Origin: Bettongia penicillata ogilbyi
Taxonomy: Eukaryota; Chordata; Mammalia; Diprotodontia; Potoroidae
Direction of reading: 5' to 3'
Length of the DNA: 64,000 nt
NCBI GenBank assembly: GCA_023548195.1
Contig: JAJHZJ010000754.1
Coordinates: 1 to 64,000, forward strand
The notes under the pieces are model-generated. The model was given only the letters and a program-made list of their open reading frames with translations, made no database searches and had not been told where the DNA came from. Below are positions 1 through 11,343 of this stretch, one piece after another; position 1 is the first letter of the stretch, and every line of letters starts with the position of its first letter. The position numbers were made by a program, and so were the translations under genes.

Positions 1-175
1 AAAAATGCTTTACATAAATTATCTCATTTGTTTCTCATAGAAGTACTGCAAAGCAGAGCTACAAATATTATTATATACATTTTGCAAAAAGGGAAACAAA
101 CTCAGAGAAGTTGCATGCAAGTGGTAGAGATAAGATTTGAACCCAAGCAATAAATGCTCCTTTGAATTTAATTGC
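1..175 (-). mobile_element. MIR-type CORE-SINE
   Basis: attatctcatttgtttctca, ggaaacaaactcagagaagt and gataagatttgaacccaagc are the complement of the MIR core and 3' part. It runs off the left edge. Confidence 0.7.
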
Positions 176-204
176 TGCAGAACTATCTATAGCCTTGTGG
201 GAAA

Positions 205-1018
205 ACAAATGTTCTAGATTACTAATAATTGGGGAAAAGCAAATTAAGGTTCAGTCTCTTTCCCGTCAGATTGACAAAGCTAACAAAAAGAGAAAATGAC
301 AAATAATGGTGGAACTATGGAAAAACAGGTACATTATTACACATTGTTCATAGAGTTTTGAATTGGTGCAGCTATTCTGGAAAGCAATTTCGAACTGTGC
401 TGAAAAGTTACTAAACTGTGCACACCCTTTGACCCAGTAACCACTACTAAGGCTATATCCAAAAGAGATAAAAAAAAAAAAAAAAAAAGGAAAAGGACCC
501 ATATGTACAAATATATTTATGGTAGCTCTTTTCATAATAACAAAGAATTGTAAGCTAAAGGTTTGTCCATCAATTGTGAAATGGCTGAACACATTATTGA
601 ATGTGAATACAATAGAATAAATACCATTTTGCCATGAGAAATTATTAAAGGGATGATCTTAGAGAAACCTAGGAAAACTTGTATGAACTGATACAGAGGG
701 AAGTGAGTAGAACCAGGAGAACGACTTGTACAATAACAACATTGTAAAAATGAGTAAGAATCAAAAACTTTAATTAATGCAATAACCAACCATGCTTCCA
801 AAAGACACATGATAAAGCATGCTACCCACCTCCTGACACAGGAAATGGACTCAAGCAGAATGACACATACATTTTTTTTTTAATGCGGCCAATGTTTATT
901 GTGCTTGATAATGCCTATTTATTATTAGGGTTTCTTCCCCCAGGGGAAATAGGGTATGATTAAAAGAGAGGTGTAGGGAGAAAAGAAAATAAACGCTTCT
1001 TAATTGAAAAAAAATTCA
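205..1018 (+). mobile_element. L1 3' end fragment
   Basis: Degenerate ORF2 C-terminus and 3' UTR: gtgcacaccctttgacccag, gaatacaatagaataa, agaaaccaggagaacg-like wording, then the 3' UTR block ggccaatgtttattg and gaaaataaacgcttcttaat before an A-rich tail. The tail runs directly into a GGAA microsatellite. An internal A-run lies at about 470-488. Confidence 0.75.
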
Positions 1019-1025
1019 AAAGAAA

Positions 1026-1138
1026 GGGAGGAAGGAAGGAAGGAAGGAAGGAAGGAAGGAAGGAAGGAAGGAAGGAAGGAAGGAAGGAAGGAAGGAAGGA
1101 AGGAAGGGAAGGAAGGAAGGAAGGGAGGGAGGGAGGGA
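1026..1138. repeat. GGAA microsatellite after an L1 A-tail
   Basis: About 22 GGAA units with a few GGGA interruptions at the right end. It begins at the A-rich end of the L1 fragment. Confidence 0.97.
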
Positions 1139-1299
1139 AAATGGTTCCCTCCTTCAAGAAGCTCACATTCATAAATTTTCTTAAGCATGAAAGTAAGAAT
1201 CACTTATTCATTCAGTTAGTCATCAAATATTTATTATTAAGGACCTGCTTTGTACAGCATTGTCTCCTGCATGCTGGAGGAGATAGTGAGTTTTAACAC

Positions 1300-1690
1300 G
1301 GCTATATTTTTGCCTTTATGCTTAGTCTTATCCCACTGCCCACTTTCCCTTTCTTGGCTTTAGTGAGATTCTGTGTCCTTCCTAAGAGTCAAACTGCCCC
1401 TTTCTCTGGCACCACAAGATTGATTTGGAACCACTGTCCAGCTTCTTTACTGGGCAACTTAAGGAAGGCTGGAATCTGTCAAAAATGACAGAATTAACAT
1501 TTGAACTATGAAGAGAGGCCTGAGGAAAGATGTCCTTTTTCATACAAGGTTTTGAAGGGCATTTCATTAAAATGTGCCAGCCCCAATTTTTCTAAGTCTC
1601 TTCAAGTTGAATACACCATGTAGAAAGCATATTTATCAAGGCACAAAAGTCTGAAAAGCTCTTCAAGGTTTCCTTTTAAGAGTTTGACTG
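1300..1690. other. Unassigned intergenic stretch
   Basis: No gene, RNA or clear repeat recognised. The short open frames lack any family signature. Confidence 0.5.
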
Positions 1691-1754
1691 TTTGGAGACC
1701 AATGATACCAAGGACAAAGTTAGAAGAACTAGAGCGGACTTTTAGAGCTAAAGA

Positions 1755-1990
1755 GGTAGTCTGGCATGATGGAAAGAATGTTAAACTTAAAAGTAAAGAT
1801 CTACCACTGGAATTCACAAGTTGTGTGACTACCAGCAAGTCATTTAACTTCTTTAAGTCTCAGTTAACTCATTTAAAAATGACAAAAATATTATCTGTAG
1901 TATCTATCTCATGAGGTTGCTGTAAGGCTCAAATGCAATGATATAGGTAAAGCAATTTGCAAAACTTAAAATGCGATGGAAATGTCAGTC
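1755..1990 (+). mobile_element. MIR-type CORE-SINE
   Basis: acaagttgtgtgactaccag, catttaacttctttaagtct and gaggttgctgtaaggctcaa follow the MIR order. Confidence 0.7.
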
Positions 1991-2827
1991 TATCCTAGGG
2001 AAATAGAGAACAAGTCCCTGGCCCCAAGGTACTCATAGACTCCTTGACTGTGAGAATACACCCATGTTACCTAATGCCTGCTCCCCGGACAAAGTTTTGG
2101 ATCAAATGAGAGCATACTTTGTGAACCTTAAGTGAATACAGTTACCCCTTCTCCACTCTCCATCCTTCACCCCCAGCAATCTGGAAAATCTGCATAAAAA
2201 TTTTTGACCCTCCCATTGCAGCAGAGAAAAAGTCTGAAATTTTTCTTTTTCTTTTATGGTGTGTTTACACTACCTTATTATAAAATCTGGGTTGAAATTA
2301 CACAATACTATACATACATTTTATGCATTTCTGAGTTTCTAAACTTTTTCTGTGTCATCTGCTGGTCTTTGTGCATCATCTGAAGTTTCCATAAAACTCC
2401 CCAAAAGTTCCCATTTAATTTCTTATGTGAACCAGCAATATATCAAAGCCATGATGGGGAAAGTCACTATATGAAAGGGATAATTGTATAAATGTTAGCT
2501 AATATTACTATCAGAGCTACCAACAGGTACCAAAACAACCAGGAAAAGAATGCAGTCCTAAGGCAAGGGTATGCTGACAAATGTTTAACAATCAGCTCTT
2601 TGAAGGAAAAAAAGTATGCAAAACATAACTTTGCATCTCCATTTTTAACACTTTCTTCATCACTTTCTTAAGTCTAGACAATCAATAAACCTTGAGCCTT
2701 AATTTGTAATATTTTCCATTTTTAAGGTAGAAATACTCACACTGAAAATTCAACAATCAACTCTCTCTATGCCTTTTAAACTGGCTCCAGCACACTCCTG
2801 TCTAAAACTCTCTGTATAACTCTCTTG
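1990..2827. other. Unassigned intergenic stretch
   Basis: Mixed sequence, AT-rich from 2,230. Nothing recognisable. Confidence 0.5.
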
Positions 2828-3235
2828 GAATAGGCTGGACTAGGAGTCAGATGAGACCTGGGTTCAAATCCTATCTCTAGCACTTCTTATCAATATGGCA
2901 GTAGGCAAATCACTTTTGTTCTCTATGTCTTGGTTTCCTTGTCAGCAAAGTAGTGGTGGTGGTGGTGGGGGTGATGGTAGCAGTAATATTGTCACCACTA
3001 CTACCACCAGCACTGGTGGTGATGGTAATAATAGTAATAGTAATGGCAGTAATGGCGGTAGTAGCAATGGTAGACTGATAGAGGTAGTAGTGTGGTAGTA
3101 GTAGAACAGTGTAGTAGTGATAGTAGTAGTGGTTGTGGTAATGGTGGTACCAACCTCACACAGTTATTATGAGACTCGAACAATCTAATACATATGTAAG
3201 GGGCTTGTTGAGGCACATCTGGTCTCTAGGTCACC
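2828..3235 (+). mobile_element. MIR-type CORE-SINE containing a GGT/AGT array
   Basis: The left half (2,828-2,950) has gtcagatgagacctgggttc and tcctatctctagcacttctt. The right half (3,150-3,235) has ccaacctcacacagttatta and tgagactcgaacaatctaat, which in MIR follows directly. The array sits in between. Confidence 0.7.
2952..3145. repeat. Imperfect GGT/AGT trinucleotide array
   Basis: Mixed ggt, agt, aat and acc triplets inside a MIR. Frames through it give low-complexity Gly/Ser/Asn peptides that are not genes. Confidence 0.88.
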
Positions 3236-3325
3236 TAACATGGAAGCACCTTGCATGCTGCATATGGTTGGGAATGGCCTCTTTTGATTGACTGCTTAAT
3301 TAAAACAATTTGCATCTTTTAAAAA

Positions 3326-3659
3326 TGGCAGTTTTGGATAACCTCTCTGTTTCCTGGTTTTCTGTTGTGTCCACAAATTAAGATCACAGTTCATCCACAT
3401 CACAGGGTCTTGTCTCCTCAAAGTGGGGATAACTTTCTTCCCCTCTCTTTTACCCCAGCTCCAAAAATGGGTTTATAGAGATTTGTTCCTGCTTTGTTTG
3501 CCCTTCTCCATTTTGGGTGCCAACAGTGATCCCTACCAGACTTGGAAATTCAAGTCATGATGACCTTGGAGAGAGGATTCTAAGAAGGATGGTACAGCCA
3601 GCCAACTCAGCATGGAAGCCTGAAGAAGTATGAGTGCCTGAGAGCTGAGGGTCTTTTGA
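3326..3659. repeat. 335-bp direct repeat, copy A
   Basis: Shares long runs with copy B at 4,200-4,533, for example ggataacctctctgtttcct, tcacagttcatccacatcac and gatggtacagccagcca. Identity is about 85-90% by eye. No known family recognised. Confidence 0.9.
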
Positions 3660-3974
3660 CTTGGAACTTGGGATTGTGTGCTTTATGGGACTGAGCTAAG
3701 ATCTGAATCTGCCCCAGAGACTGAGGTGGTGGCAAGGGGAGAAGGGGAGAGTAAGTTTCATGTGTTGGGGAGTAAGTTTATACATTTGTGATTATGCCAT
3801 TGAGGCAGTGGAGGTCAGAGGGGTCACTGTTACATCTGTAATGTGCTTTGTAAACTCTGGAGCACTAACAAAATGTCCATTTTTCGGTCACATTAGACAA
3901 AAGGTCTAAGGAGCTTCCAGTGACCAGACTTCCTTCACCAATGCAGGTCCCCATCTACTATGTAACTCACAGTC

Positions 3975-4085
3975 TTAAAATGACAGCTGGAGCATGGAGA
4001 GATTAAGTGACTTACCCAAAGTTAACACTGCCAGGTCGTCTTGATTCTGAGATCAGCCCTCCATCTGCTACACTATGGTTGCTTT
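3975..4085 (-). mobile_element. MIR-type CORE-SINE fragment
   Basis: gagagattaagtgacttacc and ctccatctgctacactatgg. Confidence 0.6.
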
Positions 4086-4149
4086 TCTATTATTACTGCT
4101 ATTGTTACAATTAATCATAATAGATTTTATTTCACTGTCCTCACTTAAT

Positions 4150-4199
4150 CTCTTAATATTAATGAATAAACATTTATTAAGCACCTACTTATCCCAAAC
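4150..4199 (+). mobile_element. Left half of an interspersed repeat split by the 335-bp unit
   Basis: taaacatttattaagcacct here and agacactgtgctaagtgctg at 4,534 onward are adjacent in other copies (compare 15,395-15,440). Confidence 0.7.
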
Positions 4200-4533
4200 T
4201 GGCAGCCTGGGATAACCTCTCTGTTTCCTGGGTGTTTTCTGTTGTGTCCACAAATAAAGATCACAGTTCATCCACATCACAGGGTCTTGTCCCCTCAGAG
4301 TGGGGATAACTTTCTCCCCCTCTCTCTTACACCACTTCCAAGAAATGGGCTTATAGAAATTTGTTCCTGCTTTGTTTGCCCTTCTCCATTTCGGGTGCCA
4401 GCAGTGATCTCTACTAGACTTGGAAGTTCAAGTTATAATGACCTTGGAGAGAGGATTCTAAGGATGGTACAGCCAGCCAATCCCGCATGGAAGACTGAAG
4501 AAGCATAGGTGCCTGAGACCTGGGGGTCTGTTG
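4200..4533. repeat. 335-bp direct repeat, copy B
   Basis: Copy of 3,326-3,659 about 870 bp downstream in the same orientation. It interrupts an older interspersed repeat, so this copy arrived as an insertion. Confidence 0.9.
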
Positions 4534-4604
4534 AGCAGACACTGTGCTAAGTGCTGGGTATACAAAGAAAGGCAAAAGACAGTCCATGCTCCCAAGCCAA
4601 CGTT
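4534..4604 (+). mobile_element. Right half of the split interspersed repeat
   Basis: ctgtgctaagtgctgggtat and aggcaaaagacagtccatgc continue the element begun at 4,150. Confidence 0.7.
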
Positions 4605-4744
4605 GCAAAAGATATAATAATAATAATAGCCAGGATTCATGTAGTACATAAACATTTGAAAAGTCCTTTATGTTATCTCATTTGATCCTTACAACAAACT
4701 CCCCATTTCACAGAAGAGAAAACTGAGACTGAAAACTAGGTCAG
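4605..4744 (-). mobile_element. MIR-type CORE-SINE, left part (continues 4,998-5,105)
   Basis: aataataatagccaggattc, ttatctcatttgatccttac, ccatttcacagaagagaaaa. It continues after the nested SINE with gactttcccagggtcaccca. Confidence 0.8.
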
Positions 4745-4997
4745 TAAATTAGCACATAGAGTGCCAGACCTGGAATCAGGAAGACTTATCTTCCCAAGTT
4801 CAAATCCAGCCTCAGACCTCACTAGCTGTGTGACCTTGGGCAAGTCACTTAACCCTGTTTACCTCAGTTTCTTCATCTGTCAAATGAGCTGGAGAAGGAA
4901 ATGGCAAACTACTCCAATCCAATATCCTTGCAAAAAAGGGAAAACCCAAATGGGGTCATGAAGAATCAGACATGACTGAAATGAGTAAACAACCACA
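4745..4997 (+). mobile_element. CORE-SINE with RTE-like 3' tail (MAR type), nested in a MIR
   Basis: Head with ctggaatcaggaagacttat, core gtgtgaccttgggcaagtca, tail gagctggagaaggaaatggc and cagacatgactgaaatgagt. MIR sequence of one orientation lies on both sides (4,605-4,744 and 4,998-5,105), so the SINE landed inside an older SINE. Confidence 0.88.
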
Positions 4998-5105
4998 AAG
5001 AGACTTTCCCAGGGTCACCCAACTATATGTGTCTAAGTCAGGATTTTGAACTCGTTTTCCTGCTTCTAAGTCGAGAACTCTATCCACTGCTGTCTCTTGC
5101 TGCAT
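4998..5105 (-). mobile_element. MIR-type CORE-SINE, right part
   Basis: ggattttgaactcgttttcc and gaactctatccactgctgtc complete the MIR begun at 4,605. Confidence 0.75.
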
Positions 5106-5194
5106 CAAGGATGAAAAACTAGACTGGCCATAGAGCTACACTGAGAAAAGCAAACAGGAGACATATTGAATGCTATATCAATACCATCAAGACA

Positions 5195-5467
5195 CTAATA
5201 TTAGTAGTAGTATTAACATTAGTAGTAGTAGTCACTGTACAGTAGAGTATTGTACTTTAAGATTAGAAAAGCACTTTGCAGACATTATCCCATTTAAGCT
5301 TCAAGGCAACCTTGTGCAGTAAATACAAATACTATTCTTCCCATTTTATAGATGAGGAAATTGAAAGGTTAAGTGACTTACCCACTGCCACACAACTAGT
5401 CGGGATTGCAACTGAGGACTTCCTGGTTCCAAAACCAGCAGGCTATATCCACTGTTCTTTGCTACAA
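5195..5467 (-). mobile_element. MIR-type CORE-SINE
   Basis: Near full length: aaaagcactttgcagacatt, tatagatgaggaaattgaaa, ttaagtgacttacccactgc. Its 3' tail contains short AGT runs at 5,203-5,233. Confidence 0.82.
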
Positions 5468-5744
5468 CTGAGGGAAGGCCTTTAGGGCCTTGAGTGACTT
5501 TTCAGTGGAAAATTTCCAGAAAGACATAGTCATCCAGGATGAGAAGGTGTAGCCAGGTTTGTTCTGCACCAGTGAATGGAGGAACCCTCCCAAATATTAA
5601 AGGGCATCAGAGGAACCTATTTTAAAATTACCCTTAAAAACAAGAGGAAAAAATCCACACACAATGTCCCCTTGTCCTATTGTTCGGTTGTGTTGTCAGC
5701 ACTTAAGATGGAGAATATAAATGCCAATTTAGTCACAATTTACT

Positions 5745-6015
5745 CTTTGCAGTCAGGTAGCCCGATGGATGGAGCACTGGACCTGGAATCAAGAAGACCT
5801 GAGTTCACATTTGGCCTCAAGATGTTTATTAGCTGTGTGACTCAGGGCAAGTCACTTAACCTCTGGTTGCCTCAGTTTCCTCAACTGTAAAATGGAGATA
5901 ATAATAGCACCTACTTCCCAGAGTCTTTCTGAGACTCAAATGAGATATTTCTAAAGCACTTATCCCAATGCCTAACATATAGAAGGTGCTTAATAAATGA
6001 TTGTTTCTTCCTTTC
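5745..6015 (+). mobile_element. MIR-type CORE-SINE
   Basis: gatggagcactggacctgga, gcaagtcacttaacctctgg, taatagcacctacttcccag, aggtgcttaataaatgattg. The tail runs into a TTCC/TTTCC array. Confidence 0.85.
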
Positions 6016-6140
6016 CTCTCTTCTCCTTCAACTTTTCCTTTCTGTTCTTTTCCCCCTTTCCTTTCCTTTTTTCTTTTCCTTTCCTTTAATTTCTCTTCCT
6101 TTCCTTTTCTTTCCTCTTTCCTTTCCTTCACTTCCTTTGC
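6001..6140. repeat. CT-rich TTCC/TTTCC stretch
   Basis: Pyrimidine-rich, degenerate, at the end of a plus-strand MIR. Confidence 0.85.
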
Positions 6141-6214
6141 TCTTTGTTGACGAATCCTGACAATGATTTGGCCATTACTATGGCTACTTCAAATAATAAT
6201 CTCTTTAGGCAGAA

Positions 6215-6420
6215 TGCATTTCAGTGGTGAAATTGCTAGATTCAGAATTGGTTTAGCTGGGTCTAGATTCCAGCTCCTCTACTTTCTGTTTGTGTGACCT
6301 TGGGCAAATCACTCACTTCCCTGTGCATTAGCTGCCTCATCTGTCAAATGAAGAAATTGTACTAGATGATCCCTAAGGCCCCTTCCAGCTCTGGAGCTGT
6401 GACCCTATAATCCTGTGACT
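6215..6420 (+). mobile_element. MIR-type CORE-SINE, 'tagatgatccctaag' tail variant
   Basis: tgtgtgaccttgggcaaatc, then ctagatgatccctaaggccc and ccttccagctctggagctgt. Confidence 0.78.
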
Positions 6421-7170
<750 letters not shown>

Positions 7171-7375
7171 CAGTGATTGCCCAGGACCCAGGATACTCAG
7201 TCAGCAACCAATAGCCCCAGACACCTGCCCCCACAAAACAAGAAAAGAAGGGGGAGGATTCAGCGTCCTAAGTCCAAGATGATGAGGCTCTGCGGGAGGT
7301 TCCGATTGGTGTTGGGAACAGCAGAGCAGGGTGTGCAGGCACTACAAGTATTCCTGAATAAGAAAAGCAAAGAAT

Positions 7376-7610
7376 CCTAGAATGGCAGAGCTGGGGTGGG
7401 GGTGGGGGGCAGACTTTAGAAAAAAAGAGTGGCACATTTGGGAAGGACCTTAAAGCAAAAATGTCAGAGCTGGAAGGGACCCTAGAATGGAGCATACTAA
7501 AGTTGAGAAGGGGCCCTTAGAACATGGAATGGCAAATCTGGGATGTCAAATGTCAAATTAGAACATGGAATGCCAAAGCTTAAAACAGAGAATGTCTCTG
7601 TTTTAGAGAA
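7376..7610. repeat. Degenerate tandem repeat, unit roughly 35-40 bp
   Basis: Repeats of wording such as aatgtcagagctggaaggga, gaccttaaag and cttagaacatggaatggc. It leads into a MIR-like end with cattttacagagaaagaa. Confidence 0.6.
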
Positions 7611-7689
7611 CCAAACAGAGAACCAAAGGACTTTAAAGGCCATCTAATCTGATCCCTTCATTTTACAGAGAAAGAAATGGATGTACAGA

Positions 7690-7850
7690 GAATCGATTGA
7701 TAAACATTTATTAGGCATCTACTATGTGATAGGTGGAGAAGGGAATGTACTTGCCCAAGGTCACGCAAAATGCCAGTGGCAAAGCTGGGAGATACTCCAA
7801 TCAGCCTACTTCCCCCATGCCACATCATATGGGCATTGTGGCTCACTTAG
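7690..7850 (-). mobile_element. MIR-related fragment
   Basis: aacatttattaggcatctac then cttgcccaaggtcacgcaaa. Confidence 0.55.
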
Positions 7851-7984
7851 TCTAGGTTCTATCCCTATTTTGTAGGCATGCATGCTCCATGACCTGAAGG
7901 CATCACTTCAATATTTTGAAAGCTACTTTCTCCTGAAACTGTTTTATTGAGAAAGTTAGTAACATTCTCTTAAATCATTCATTC

Positions 7985-8235
7985 CTTGACAATAATAGCT
8001 AACTTTATATAGCATTTTTAAAGTTTGCAAAGCACTTGGTATATATTATTTCATTGGATTCACCAAGTTACTCTATAAGGTAAGGGCTATTATTATCATC
8101 CACATTTTCCAAATGAGGAAACAGAGGCTCAAAGAGGTTCTAAGACTGGCCCAGGATCTTTGAGCTAGTGAGTGTCATAGACAGAACAGAAACCTAGATC
8201 TTACTGCAATGTTCTTTCTACAATATATACCCTAC
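7985..8235 (-). mobile_element. MIR-type CORE-SINE
   Basis: agtttgcaaagcacttggta, ccaaatgaggaaacagaggc, gatctttgagctagtgagtg. Confidence 0.8.
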
Positions 8236-8299
8236 TGACTCTCCAGTCACCCTCTCTCCCTGCCATTACCTGAGTAAACCCTGTCAATCCTATGTCAAG

Positions 8300-8425
8300 A
8301 TACTATATTAGCATTTCCTTGAGAGTAGATACTGTATCATATTTATCTCAATATCTCCCTCAGCTGCAAGCACAAAGCACTGTATTTAGAAAGCATTTAC
8401 TAAATGTTGGTTGAATGAACAAATT
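8300..8425 (+). mobile_element. L2 3' end
   Basis: cttgagagtagatactgtat and gcatttactaaatgttggtt are diverged L2 terminal wording. Confidence 0.55.
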
Positions 8426-8619
8426 CTAATTCAATAAACATGAAGGTCTACATGTACCTGCGTACAAAACTTGGTGATAGACACTGGGGTTACAAAGATG
8501 ACTGTTATATAACCACTGCCCTCTAATGGGGAAATATAAAGTGTTCAGCAATTAGAATGATATAGGGTCAAAGGTGACAGGTCAAAAGAGAGCACCAGAA
8601 AAAGTGCCTTAGTAGAATA

Positions 8620-8725
8620 TGATCTCCTTCAGGACACGAACTATGTCACTTTGGATATTTGGGTCCCCAGCACCTACCACAGTGATTGGCACATAGTAGG
8701 TACTTAATACACTGACAAGACAGCA
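8620..8725 (+). mobile_element. L2 3' end
   Basis: tccccagcacctaccacagt, ggcacatagtaggtacttaa. A short terminal fragment. Confidence 0.6.
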
Positions 8726-9044
8726 AAAGTAAGGAGATCACTTTCATCTGGGGCTGAGAATATGATGGAATATCTGATGGAAACAAAGGGACGTCTGAGT
8801 TGAGTCACGAAAGATGAGTGACCTGAATGGGATAGGATGGTGAGGCTAGGTGTCTTTCCTAAGTCTCAGGGGCAGTTCAGCACAAGACACAAGAGACCAG
8901 TTTCTTGGGAACATAAAGAAAGGGGATAGAGATGGAATCTGTGATTTTATTAGTATAAGGAGTTCCCTCTACCAATGCAAGTGGATGCCTTCCCTACAAC
9001 TTTCAGTCTTAGAGAGCTGTCTGGAAAACGGAGAGATTTTCAGT

Positions 9045-9350
9045 CAGCCACTAAACATTTATTAAGCATCTATGTGCCAAGTACCATGCTAGAGATACAA
9101 GAAAAAATTAAAAGACATTCCCTGCTCTTAGAGAACTTATAGTCTAATAAGGGAAACAATATACAGACAATTATAGACAAACAAGCTATAGATCAGATAA
9201 ATTGGAAATGTTCAGTAGAAAGGAGGCATTGGAATTAAGGGGAATCAGGAAAGCTTTCCTGTAGAAGGTGAGATTTTAGCTGGGACTTGAAAGAAACAAG
9301 GAATCAGAAATGAAGAACATTCCAAGTATAAAGGACAGCCAGTGAAAATA
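9045..9350 (+). mobile_element. Common interspersed repeat of the 'ttattaagcacctac' type
   Basis: aaacatttattaagcatcta, cttagagaacttatagtcta, agaaggtgagattttagctg and ggacagccagtgaaaatacc. The same order recurs at 48,675. I recognise it as an old, abundant mammalian repeat but cannot name its family. Confidence 0.6.
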
Positions 9351-9424
9351 CCTAACATTGACAGATGGAAATATCTATCTCTGCCTTATATCTGTGCCTT
9401 ATAAGAGGAACAGCATCCAGATCA

Positions 9425-9535
9425 ATGTCTCTGGATCACAGAGTTCAATGACCTGTCCAGGGTCACCCAGCTAGTACATAGCAGAGACAGGATTTGAACT
9501 CAGGTTTTCCTGGCTCCAAGGCCACATTGCCTCAT
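9425..9535 (-). mobile_element. MIR-type CORE-SINE fragment
   Basis: tccagggtcacccagctagt, gatttgaactcaggttttcc. Confidence 0.7.
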
Positions 9536-9572
9536 AGCATGAAAGGGAATAATGTAAAATAAGTTTGGACAA

Positions 9573-9720
9573 AGGCAGCATAGTAGTGTGGTAAATAGAA
9601 GGCCAGCCCCAGAGTTAGATAGATCTGGGTTCAAATACCATCTCTCACATGTATTGGTAGAGTGGGCTTAGGCTAGGCACATCTCTAAGACTGGTTGTAG
9701 AGAAAGTGGTGACCTGCTCT
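9573..9720 (+). mobile_element. MIR-type CORE-SINE fragment
   Basis: agagttagatagatctgggt, tcaaataccatctctcacat. Confidence 0.55.
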
Positions 9721-9814
9721 GCTAGAGGAAGATTCTTCATCTGGCAGCGCCCCATGCCAATGAAGTCACAGGAAGAGTCCCTATCCACTTCCTATCCTAG
9801 GGCACATCAGAATA

Positions 9815-9876
9815 TTGTGTTCAGTTCTGGTTATCATGCATGAATTGTAGGATCAATATAAGTCAAGAGCATCACA
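9815..9876 (+). mobile_element. Short L3/CR1 remnant leading into a GGA array
   Basis: tattgtgttcagttctggtt matches CR1. The match ends where the GGA-rich array starts. Confidence 0.4.
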
Positions 9877-9877
9877 T

Positions 9878-10051
9878 GGAGGAGGAGGAGGAGAAGGAGG
9901 AGGAGGAGGAGGAGGAGAAGGAGGAGGAGGAGAACAAGAAGGAGAAGAAGAAGCAGGAGGAGGAGGAGAAAGAGAAGTAGAAAGAGAAGAAAGAGAAGAA
10001 GGAAGGAGGAGGAGAAGGAGGAGGAGGAGGAGAAGATGACGAAGGAGAAGC
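9878..10051. repeat. GGA/GAA purine array
   Basis: About 170 bp of ggagga with gaagaa interruptions. One strand is almost pure purine. Confidence 0.97.
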
Positions 10052-10650
10052 AGGTCATGTATGGCAGAGTTGGTCCTTGGAGCCACAGATCCACTTCCAC
10101 TGCACCATGTTGCTGTGATTTCATTATTCAGTGTCCAAGCATGATACGTTTCAAGAATAACCAAGGACTGCAGGCCCATATGTATAACAATTTTTATTTT
10201 TTATTTGCATTTTTGGTTCAAAAAGACAAATGTTCCCTGACCTCTAACCCAGGATCCCTTCATCCTCCTTAAGCCCATACTTCCTCTTGAAGATTATTTA
10301 ACAGCAGACATTCACTGAAAGAAATTACACTGTATTCAAAGCATTACAAAAAATAAGAATTTTAAGCCAGTGGAGACCCATATACCAAATGTACAAAATT
10401 AGACTCAATTATTTTTAAAACAATGCCTCTCTTAATTTGCAAATGAGCTGAATGGAATGTTAAATAGGGGCTTATTTTGGAAGCCATCAACAGTAGCTTT
10501 TTCAATTGAAGAGTTCCAAAGTCTCTCTTCCCACTTTATTGCAAACTGTTTATTAATAACTCCGTGTTTTCCTTGGTTGAAATTATCTCTAAATATCAAA
10601 CCTAGTCTCTGCAGGGTGAATTACAGAATTCTAAAATTCTTAATTCTATG
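10052..10650. other. Unassigned intergenic stretch
   Basis: AT-rich from 10,180. No coding or RNA features seen. Confidence 0.5.
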
Positions 10651-10729
10651 AAACAAATATTTATTAAGTTTCTAGGGGCACATGGACCAAATGAAAAACA
10701 GTTCTTGCTCTCAAAGAACTTACCTTCCA

Positions 10730-11060
10730 CTAGGGTGGTGCAGTGGATAGAGCACCAGTACAGGTATCAGCAGGAACTGAGTTCAAATCTCACCTCAGAT
10801 ACTTGACACTCACTAGCTGTGTGACCTTGGGCAAGTCACTTAACCCCAATTGCCTCATCCTAGGTCATCTCCAGTCATCCTGATGAATATCTATCTGGTC
10901 ACAGGATTCACTGGATTCACTGGGCTCTGGAGGGAGAAGTGAGGCTGGTGACCTGCACAGCCCTCTCTCACTCAAAACAAATTCAAGAACAAGGCTTGTC
11001 ATCATTTCTTTCATGGCATGGTCCTCTGCGACAACAAAGGATGAACACACACACACACAA
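10730..11060 (+). mobile_element. tRNA-derived SINE with a different 3' tail and CA-rich end
   Basis: Head gtggtgcagtggatagagca, core gtgtgaccttgggcaagtca, then a tail not shared with the RTE type: gtcatctccagtcatcctga, gtgaggctggtgacctgcac and catggcatggtcctctgcga, ending in a short CA repeat after ggatgaacacac. This is another common marsupial SINE type; I do not assign a name. Confidence 0.82.
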
Positions 11061-11094
11061 TATATATGCAACTAAGTACATACAAAGTAATACA

Positions 11095-11343
11095 ATGCAG
11101 AAGCAACTAGTTTGCACAGTGGATAGTGTTGGACCTAAAATCAGGATAAACCAGGGTTCAAATCCAGCCTTAGAGACTTAGAAACTTTGTGACCCTGTGG
11201 AAGTCACTTAACCTCCAACTGCCTCAACTTCCCCATCTGTACAAATAGAAATAATAATAGCACTTACCTCCCACAGTGGTTAAGAGTATAAAAATGAGAT
11301 ATTATAAAATGCTTTGCAAACCTTAAAGTACAACATAAACGTT
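11095..11343 (+). mobile_element. MIR-type CORE-SINE
   Basis: gggttcaaatccagccttag, gtggaagtcacttaacctcc, aatgctttgcaaaccttaaa. Abuts an opposite-strand SINE. Confidence 0.82.

Noticed and set aside
1602..1914. Overlapping plus and minus frames near 1.6-1.9 kb as a small gene
   Set aside because: The right part is a MIR and the rest shows no protein family signature.
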